Assembly: GCA_031276415.1 (NCBI GenBank)
Contig: JAISNF010000203.1
Coordinates: 1 to 12,857, forward strand
DNA from: Planctomycetaceae bacterium
GTDB taxonomy: Bacteria; Planctomycetota; Planctomycetia; Pirellulales; Thermoguttaceae
Length of the DNA: 12,857 bases
Reading direction: 5' to 3'
Shown in pieces: positions 7,538-12,857 of the stretch (positions are counted from its first letter, which is position 1; every line of letters begins with the position of its first letter). A program made the position numbers and the translations under genes. Under the pieces are notes generated by a model. The model was given only the letters and a program-made list of their open reading frames with translations. It did no database searches and was not told where the DNA came from.

Positions 7538-7658
7538 GTCGGCGTACTCGCCGACTGTGAACCCTGTTGTAATTCCAGATCAACCATTGCGGCGTTTCGC
7601 CGAAACGCCGCCTACCTGGTCAAATGAGTTTTTAGAATTTCTCAGTAGTAAGAGAAAT
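7538..7658. repeat. Array of three palindromes
   Basis: Three hairpins follow one another. GTCGGCG-TACT-CGCCGAC spans 7538-7555. A perfect 11-bp palindrome with a single central base, GCGGCGTTTCG-C-CGAAACGCCGC, spans 7589-7611. ATTTCTC/GAGAAAT spans 7637-7658. The first two are GC-rich islands in AT-rich DNA, which points to REP-like dispersed repeats and not chance. They lie just before MITE-like copy 2. Confidence 0.6.
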
Positions 7659-7662
7659 ATGA

Positions 7663-7789
7663 TATACTCATTACACTTGAGAATGCGTTTTTTGTTTTCG
7701 GAGTGATTACAAAATATGCTTGTTTTTTACGAACAAATATGCTTCGCATATTTTCAAAAAACTGCAATTTCAAGTGTAAAAAGAATATA
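7663..7789. mobile_element. MITE-like element, copy 2
   Basis: The left end TATACTCATTACACTTGA (7663-7680) shares TATACTCATT(A/G)CACTT with copy 1 at 3694. The right end (7756-7789) is its inverted counterpart with a few gaps (CAAGTGTAAAAAGAATATA at the outside). The interior differs from copy 1 and contains AAAATATGC (7711-7719) facing GCATATTTT, with a smaller ATATGC-TTC-GCATAT hairpin. No transposase is encoded. It ends 26 nt before the next start codon, so it could supply promoter sequence to the downstream envelope genes. Confidence 0.6.
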
Positions 7790-7815
7790 ATGTATAAATA
7801 TTTGGAGTAAATATT

Positions 7816-8931
7816 ATGTATAGTAATTGTTTTATTTTTATTTTGTCAATGTGGTTTGTTTTTATTACGGCAAACATTACAGAAGCAATAACAGCTTCAG
7901 ATGTTGCAATATTGACGTTGTCTACAGAAAAATACAAGTCTAATGTTGAGCGGATCAGAAATTGGGAAGGTAAAGTTATTTGCGAGACGTACATTGATGG
8001 TTCCTCGCCTTCTTCAAAAACAATAGAATTTTTAGGTTCGCCTATTAGCGTAAGTGAAATATCATTTAATAATGATGTTTTGACAGGTGATTCGATCACT
8101 ATACGCCGCATAATTTATGGTGGCGACAAAAAAAACGGATTACACGATGAAGTTTGTACTCTTTGGACAAATGGATTGTCTTATGATGTATCAAGGTATA
8201 TGACAATAGAAAATAATTCAAATAAAAAACTTTCATATGAATCAAAATTATCAATTAGAGCAATTACATGTAAGGAGATGTCTAGACTACTAACAACTCA
8301 CTTTTTTCCACTAGAAAAGATTGATTTTGGCGGTCATGCTTATGATTTTGGTGGTCATGTATTTGATTCGTTAAAAACGTATTACGAAATTGGTACAACG
8401 TCATCACCCGCTGAAAGTTCACATATTTCTATACGACATGTTGACAACGTGCTAACAATTGAAACTACTATAGGAAAATCTTATGGACGCTTTGCTGTTG
8501 ATACGCGTTGTAGCTCTATGCCGATTGAGTTCATGTCAGTTAATAATGATAAAGGGGTTCATTGGTTGTGTAATTTACAAAAGCACAACGGCGTTTGGAT
8601 TCCAAAGGAGATTCTACTTGTAGCAGATCTTTCTGATGGAACGCGAGAATGGTACAGATATATCTGGAAAGAAAATATTATCAATGCAAAAATTCAAGAA
8701 AATGTTTTTTCTATTAACTCACTTGGAGTTCATCGTGGTACGATGGTGTATGACTATCGTACTGGTGCTGAATATATTTTGACGGATACTAAACTTCCGC
8801 CAATGCCAAACGAACAAATTGTTGAAGACTTAAAGCGATTTTCCATTATACGTATTGTTATAATTACACTTGCAATAATTATAATATTTTTTGCAAGTGT
8901 TGCAAAGATTGTGAAAAAAATAAAAAAATAG
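7816..8931 (+). CDS. Exported or membrane protein with LolA-like domain, function unknown
   Basis: The 371-residue product starts with a hydrophobic signal sequence (about 5-24, ending NITEA) and ends with a transmembrane helix (about 345-363) and a basic tail (KIVKKIKK). Most of the chain would thus be periplasmic, tethered by the C-terminus. The middle is rich in predicted beta strands. The part from about 250 (WLCNLQKHNGVWIPKEILLV) to 'GTMVYDYRTGAEYILTD' is like the planctomycete proteins related to outer-membrane lipoprotein sorting (LolA fold), where a GTxVxDxRxGxxY segment precedes the final membrane helix. This is recognition by style, not a firm family. ATG 7816 has GGAG 8 nt upstream. 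A 7-codon tandem duplication sits at 8323-8364. The gene lies 44 nt before the C39-like/DUF1573 gene on the same strand. Confidence 0.65.
   Translation: MYSNCFIFILSMWFVFITANITEAITASDVAILTLSTEKYKSNVERIRNWEGKVICETYIDGSSPSSKTIEFLGSPISVSEISFNNDVLTGDSITIRRIIYGGDKKNGLHDEVCTLWTNGLSYDVSRYMTIENNSNKKLSYESKLSIRAITCKEMSRLLTTHFFPLEKIDFGGHAYDFGGHVFDSLKTYYEIGTTSSPAESSHISIRHVDNVLTIETTIGKSYGRFAVDTRCSSMPIEFMSVNNDKGVHWLCNLQKHNGVWIPKEILLVADLSDGTREWYRYIWKENIINAKIQENVFSINSLGVHRGTMVYDYRTGAEYILTDTKLPPMPNEQIVEDLKRFSIIRIVIITLAIIIIFFASVAKIVKKIKK
8323..8364 (+). repeat. 21-bp tandem duplication within a CDS
   Basis: Two adjacent 21-nt units (8323-8343 and 8344-8364) encode DFGGHAY and DFGGHVF. They differ at 5 of 21 bases. 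This is an in-frame duplication that has already diverged, and it lies in the periplasmic domain of the membrane protein. Confidence 0.8.
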
Positions 8932-8975
8932 ATTAGATAGATTATAATTAGGAAAGTTTACCGATAAACAAATTT

Positions 8976-10463
8976 ATGAAAAAACAAAGAATTTTTTTAT
9001 TTGTGCCTGTTGTAGCGTTTTGTGTAGGCGTTGTTTTCCTTACAGTTATTTTTCAAACACGAAATAGTCAACAAAAAAAAATTACTATTAAACCAGAACC
9101 TCAATGTGCTCATTGGGTAATATTTCGAGTTGCTCAATTGCTTGGTGTACCAACAGAATCGGGCGAAATACAACGTCTTTTACCTTTTCAACCACAAGGT
9201 CATTCTCTATTGCAAATAACCGAAACATTAAAAAAATTTGGTATTAAAGCAACTGGATTTCGTGATAATTGGGAGTCGCTTACCAAAATATCTTTTCCTT
9301 GTATTGTTCATTTAAAAAATCCCGATCATTACATCGTTATTTCAGGAATGGAACCTGAACAAGGTTATGTTCATATATTTGATTTTGATGGGCAACGAAC
9401 ACGTCAAAAGCGTGAAACATTTGAGAAACGATGGACTGGTTACACTTTAGATGTCGAAAAAGAAAAAGCGTTTTTTAATTCAGAACTTAATGATTCTGTT
9501 CCGCGTGTTGTTTTTGACCATTTGATTTTTGACAAAGGCGACATTCCTGCGGTTGGCGAACCGATAGAATTCGTTTTTCCGATTCATAATACAGGAAATG
9601 CTGATCTTATTGTCGAAGATGTTAAGGTCAATTGTGGGTGTTTAAAAAGTGAGAAGCCATCACGTCCAATTCCGCCAGGTAAGAGCGATGTTGTTAAGTT
9701 ATTTTATTCTATTGAACCCAAACTAGGAGTTTTTGCACAACCAGCAGCTATTAAAACAAATGATCCAAAACATCCGATTGTTGTTATTTCTGCGAGTGGA
9801 TTTACTGGTGTAGATGTTCGGATCGAACCTTCAAAAATTTATCTTGACAATCTTTTTTGTGGTAGGAATTGCGTTTATCATTTTTATGTTCGTTATACTG
9901 GCGAGTGGAATGATTTTAAAGCTGATATTGAATCTAACAATCTTAATGGTGTAAAGTTATTACGCTATGATTACACTGCTTTCGATAATGAACAAATATT
10001 AAATGTTATTTCTAATATTAATCTCAAAACAAAAATTCGCGAAATCGAAAATAATTGCGTTTTTGAACTTGTTTTTGAACCTACTGGTAAATTTGATGAA
10101 AAAATAAGCGGTTCAATTATTCTTAAAACTAATGTCGCTGGTTATGAAAAGTTTACCATAAATGTCTACGGTAAAATAAAACCACCAATAAAGGCTTTTC
10201 CATCAGTTATTGATTTAACTAATAAAACAGAAGAGACTATAACTATTCTTTCAAGAATTCAAAAACCATTTCAGATCATTGAAATTCAAAACGACAATGT
10301 TACATGTCAATTTGACAACTTACATTTTCAACTTGAACATAAATTATTATTCAAAAAAACTGCTGATAACAATAATTCTGATTTCTTGTACATAAAATAT
10401 CGGTTACAGAATGATCCTATTATTTTTAATTTGCCTTTAACTCTTTTGATAAATGATCACTAA
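8976..10463 (+). CDS. C39-like peptidase domain fused to DUF1573
   Basis: The 495-residue protein has an N-terminal membrane helix (about 7-26), so the rest is probably periplasmic. Residues about 40-160 look like a C39 cysteine-peptidase fold: QCAHWVIFRVAQLLGV (candidate Cys C44), PDHYIVISG (His H118) and HIFDFDG (Asp D136), the order Cys-His-Asp. The usual CG after the nucleophile is replaced by CA, so activity needs testing. Residues about 176-275 are a DUF1573 Ig-like domain with its typical NTGNADL (205-211), VNCGC (C220, C222) and IKTNDPKHPI. A second beta-rich domain follows to the end. Such fusions are common in Planctomycetota, with no defined role. No good Shine-Dalgarno is seen. 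The gene overlaps the glycosyltransferase gene by 11 nt, implying coupled translation. Confidence 0.75.
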   Translation: MKKQRIFLFVPVVAFCVGVVFLTVIFQTRNSQQKKITIKPEPQCAHWVIFRVAQLLGVPTESGEIQRLLPFQPQGHSLLQITETLKKFGIKATGFRDNWESLTKISFPCIVHLKNPDHYIVISGMEPEQGYVHIFDFDGQRTRQKRETFEKRWTGYTLDVEKEKAFFNSELNDSVPRVVFDHLIFDKGDIPAVGEPIEFVFPIHNTGNADLIVEDVKVNCGCLKSEKPSRPIPPGKSDVVKLFYSIEPKLGVFAQPAAIKTNDPKHPIVVISASGFTGVDVRIEPSKIYLDNLFCGRNCVYHFYVRYTGEWNDFKADIESNNLNGVKLLRYDYTAFDNEQILNVISNINLKTKIREIENNCVFELVFEPTGKFDEKISGSIILKTNVAGYEKFTINVYGKIKPPIKAFPSVIDLTNKTEETITILSRIQKPFQIIEIQNDNVTCQFDNLHFQLEHKLLFKKTADNNNSDFLYIKYRLQNDPIIFNLPLTLLINDH

Positions 10464-12417
10464 ATTATCCCATCAATTTCGAATAAAAATATCAACTTGT
10501 TTTTGTTGCGTTATTTTGATCACACAAATTTTTCTTTTATCTTGGAGTAGTTTTGTTCATTCTCCAACACATCTTGAGGTATTTCATCTTCCTTCTGGTT
10601 TGAGTCATTTGGAACTTAATCGTTTTGATCTTTATCGTGTTAATCCTCCACTTATTCGTGTAATTGCGTCTTTACCTGTTTGGTTAAGTCCACATTTTAG
10701 TAATTATTCATCATATAGTACAGATCAGCTTAACCGTACAGAAGTTTTTGTTGGGCTTGATACGATGTATGCTAATGGCAATCGTTTTGTTTGGTTTGTT
10801 ATGCTTGGTCGATTGGTTTGTATTCCGTTTATATTGGTTGGCGGTTTTGTTTGTTTTATTTGGGCAAAACAACTTTACGGCAATGGCGCTGGAATTATTG
10901 CGATGTTACTTTGGTCGTTTTGTCCTTATGTTCTTGCTCAAGGAAGTTTGATTACGCCTGATGCTCATGCTGCGGCGCTTGGCGTTGCGGTTGCGTTTTT
11001 GTTTTGGAAATGGTTATCAAAGCCGACGTATTTTTTGGCGTTGTGTGTTGGAATTGTTTTGGGCATTGCGGAGCTTTCTAAATTTACGCTTCTTGTTTTT
11101 TATCCGCTTGGTTTTATTCTTTGGCTAATTTTTAAACTGTTTACGCCTGAAATTGTGTTTGACCGCCACCTGCCTACCTATCGGAAGGCAGGTTTTTACG
11201 CTCTTGTATCGCTGAAATTCAAGTACGTGTTGTATAGATTATCGTTACAAAAAATATCAATATTACGTGAAGCGTCTATGATTTTTTTGATTTTTGTTTT
11301 GAGTATTTTTGTAATCAATCTTGGCTATGATTTTGAGGGAACATTCAAACCGCTTGGCGACTACAGATTTCAAACAACGTTACTAACAGGTTATGATTCA
11401 ATAAAAGACATTCCGTCTGAAGGCGGCAATCGTTTTTCTAAAACTTGTCTTGCTAATATTCCTGTTCCTTTGCCGAGTAATTTTGTTTCGGGAATTGACA
11501 TGCAAAGAAAAGACGTAGAGTCCGGTATTTTGTCGTATTTGAATGGCAAGTGGCAGATGGGAGGTTGGCGATATTTTTATCTTGAGGCGTTATTGATCAA
11601 GTTACCGGTTGGAACATTGGCGTTAATTTGTTTGTGTATTATTGTAACGATAATAGATATTCGTTACAGAAAATGTTGGCGAGACGACGTTTTTTTATTG
11701 TTGCCAGTTTTTACAATTCTGTTTGTTTTTTCAGCGCAAAAAGGTATTGGGTTGCATTCGCGTTATTTGATACCGATGTTGCCGTTCTTATTTATTTGGA
11801 CAAGCAAGGTAGCGTTAAGTTTTAATTACGGACAAAAAATATTACGAAATTTTATTGTAATATTTTTGTTGTGGTCAATTGGCAGTACGTTTTATTATTT
11901 TCCGCATGAAATTATTTATTGTAACGAAATATTTGGCGGCGCTAAAAATACGTATAAATATCTTGCCAAAAGCGATTCTTCGTGGGGGCAAGATTTATTA
12001 TTTCTCAAAAAATGGCTAGACAAACATTCGGAAGCGGCGGGTATGCGAATTGCTCATTGTGGACCGTTTGATCCTCGACTGGTTGGTTTGGAATTTACAA
12101 CTCCGCCGATAAGCGTTAATGGTAAAGAGCGAGTCAAGGAGTTACCGTTTGAATTGTTGGGACCGCAACCTGGCTGGTATGCGATAGACGTTTGTTTTTT
12201 ACTTGGTGATGATCCGTTATCGGCGGCGGATGGCAAAGGTGGCTGGATGCTGCCATCGGGTACGCTTGGATATGATCTTTCATATTTTCAAAAATTCAAA
12301 CCGGTCGCATTCGCAGGTTATTCAATTTACATCTATCACATCACGCAAGAAGACGCAAACCGAGTAAGAAAAGAAATAGGATTGCCGGAATTAAAAGAAA
12401 ACAAAAAAGAAAAATAA
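10453..12417 (+). CDS. GT-C glycosyltransferase (family 39/ArnT-like), phospholipid carrier-dependent
   Basis: The 654-residue integral membrane protein has about ten hydrophobic segments, among them about 13-32, 113-140, 272-292, 381-400 and 466-484. It belongs to the GT39/ArnT-like GT-C superfamily, which transfers a sugar from a polyprenyl-phosphate carrier to a target on the outer face of the membrane. The first periplasmic loop has LEVFHLPSGLSHLELN followed by RFDLYRVNPPLIRV, the place of the catalytic acid in this group (E42 is a candidate). Later motifs include DSSWGQDLLFLKKWL (about 512) and a soluble C-terminal domain ending in YSIYIYHI. Donor and acceptor are unknown. The ATG overlaps the C39-like/DUF1573 stop by 11 nt. 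A palindrome is inserted in frame at residues 239-247. Confidence 0.85.
   Translation: MITKLSHQFRIKISTCFCCVILITQIFLLSWSSFVHSPTHLEVFHLPSGLSHLELNRFDLYRVNPPLIRVIASLPVWLSPHFSNYSSYSTDQLNRTEVFVGLDTMYANGNRFVWFVMLGRLVCIPFILVGGFVCFIWAKQLYGNGAGIIAMLLWSFCPYVLAQGSLITPDAHAAALGVAVAFLFWKWLSKPTYFLALCVGIVLGIAELSKFTLLVFYPLGFILWLIFKLFTPEIVFDRHLPTYRKAGFYALVSLKFKYVLYRLSLQKISILREASMIFLIFVLSIFVINLGYDFEGTFKPLGDYRFQTTLLTGYDSIKDIPSEGGNRFSKTCLANIPVPLPSNFVSGIDMQRKDVESGILSYLNGKWQMGGWRYFYLEALLIKLPVGTLALICLCIIVTIIDIRYRKCWRDDVFLLLPVFTILFVFSAQKGIGLHSRYLIPMLPFLFIWTSKVALSFNYGQKILRNFIVIFLLWSIGSTFYYFPHEIIYCNEIFGGAKNTYKYLAKSDSSWGQDLLFLKKWLDKHSEAAGMRIAHCGPFDPRLVGLEFTTPPISVNGKERVKELPFELLGPQPGWYAIDVCFLLGDDPLSAADGKGGWMLPSGTLGYDLSYFQKFKPVAFAGYSIYIYHITQEDANRVRKEIGLPELKENKKEK
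11168..11193. repeat. Palindromic element inside the glycosyltransferase CDS
   Basis: ACCTGCCT (11168-11175) and AGGCAGGT (11186-11193) are perfect 8-bp inverted arms with a 10-nt centre. They encode HLPTYRKAG (residues 239-247) in frame. The segment is GC-rich within an AT-rich gene and lies in a polar loop between membrane helices. Its GCCTACCT also occurs at 7610-7617, next to an intergenic palindrome. The pattern resembles palindromic elements that insert into coding sequence without breaking it, as known in Rickettsia. Confidence 0.55.
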
Positions 12418-12690
12418 TTGTAAAAAACTATGCGGGACTCGCTTAAAAATTGAATAGTATTAATTGATTATGTTTTTTTGTTTAGCGATTGAAAAATAGA
12501 AGTTTTTTCAAATTGAATAACGCTCAAAATTCAGGTAGAATTTGATAAAACGATGATTGTTGTAAATTAAGTTTCTGATAATTAAGTACACACAATAGTA
12601 ACTAGATTTGCGATTTTATTACGTTTCATTAATTCTAAACGACTTTATGAAGTCACTAATGACAAACAATTACAACATATATCCTAACAA
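12418..12690. other. AT-rich spacer
   Basis: No gene or clear terminator is seen. A small hairpin GACTT-TATG-AAGTC lies at 12641-12654. No convincing promoter for the gene at 12691 was found. Confidence 0.4.
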
Positions 12691-12857
12691 ATGGAAAATA
12701 ACACGTTAAAAAAATCTACGTCCGAATATAAAACAACATCAAATTTATCGAAGGAAAAATTTGATGCGAAATGGTATATTTTGTTTTTTGGTTTGGTTTT
12801 CTTTTCTGTTGGGCTAATTGGCGGTTTGGTTGAGATTAGTGTTTTGCAGTTTTTTCG
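12691..12857 (+). CDS. Membrane protein, N-terminal part only
   Basis: An open frame from ATG 12691 runs off the window after 55 codons. It starts with a polar, Ser/Thr/Lys-rich leader of about 27 residues (MENNTLKKSTSEYK and on), followed by a strongly hydrophobic helix (about WYILFFGLVFFSVGLIGGLV). This is a membrane-anchored protein of unknown family with a cytosolic N-terminus likely. There is no Shine-Dalgarno sequence, as for several genes nearby. It follows the envelope cluster by 273 nt on the same strand and may belong to it. Too little is visible to name it. Confidence 0.6.
   Translation, partial: MENNTLKKSTSEYKTTSNLSKEKFDAKWYILFFGLVFFSVGLIGGLVEISVLQFF

Noticed and set aside
5034..7554. 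Shared 9-mer ACTCGCCGA at 5034 and 7546 as a repeat family
   Set aside because: The match is too short to stand without a genome-wide count.

Overview
This 12.9 kb window looks like chromosome from a low-GC member of the Planctomycetota, perhaps a gut-type Pirellulales/Thermoguttaceae relative. That assignment rests on protein style, not a marker gene. The clues are a C39-like peptidase domain fused to DUF1573, a GT-C glycosyltransferase with a planctomycete-type 'FDLYRVNPPL' loop, the gene order dnaJ-grpE, mostly weak or absent Shine-Dalgarno sequences, and long repeat-rich spacers.

Layout. (1) Positions 1-1692 form a very AT-rich accessory island on the + strand. It holds a DUF2004 protein that could be an immunity protein, a decayed small gene (632-919), and a toxin-antitoxin pair (DUF6364-like antitoxin and PIN-domain toxin) with overlapping ends. 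(2) Positions 1814-3565 carry two housekeeping chaperone genes, dnaJ and grpE, 9 nt apart. (3) Positions 3566-3870 are a repeat-filled spacer between convergent genes, containing a long hairpin and a 148-bp MITE-like element. (4) On the - strand, rny (RNase Y) is followed by a TIGR04053-type radical SAM/SPASM enzyme; palindromic repeats lie between them. (5) Positions 6698-7815 are about 1.1 kb without a credible gene. The second half is packed with palindromes and a second MITE-like element related to the first. (6) Positions 7816-12417 are three + strand genes for membrane or exported proteins: a signal-peptide/TM protein, a C39-like/DUF1573 protein and a GT-C glycosyltransferase. The last two overlap by 11 nt. 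(7) A partial membrane protein gene starts at 12691 and runs off the window.

Functionally, the chaperone pair and RNase Y are core genes, and the left island is probably horizontally acquired. The right cluster appears to be a cell-envelope module: a transmembrane glycosyltransferase translated in coupling with a membrane-anchored periplasmic C39-like/DUF1573 protein. The most notable non-gene signals are the two related inverted-repeat elements (3694-3841 and 7663-7789), a perfect palindrome sitting in frame inside the glycosyltransferase gene, and the base-composition break near position 70. That break may be the recombination point of a polymorphic-toxin cassette. No CRISPR array, tRNA or rRNA was seen.
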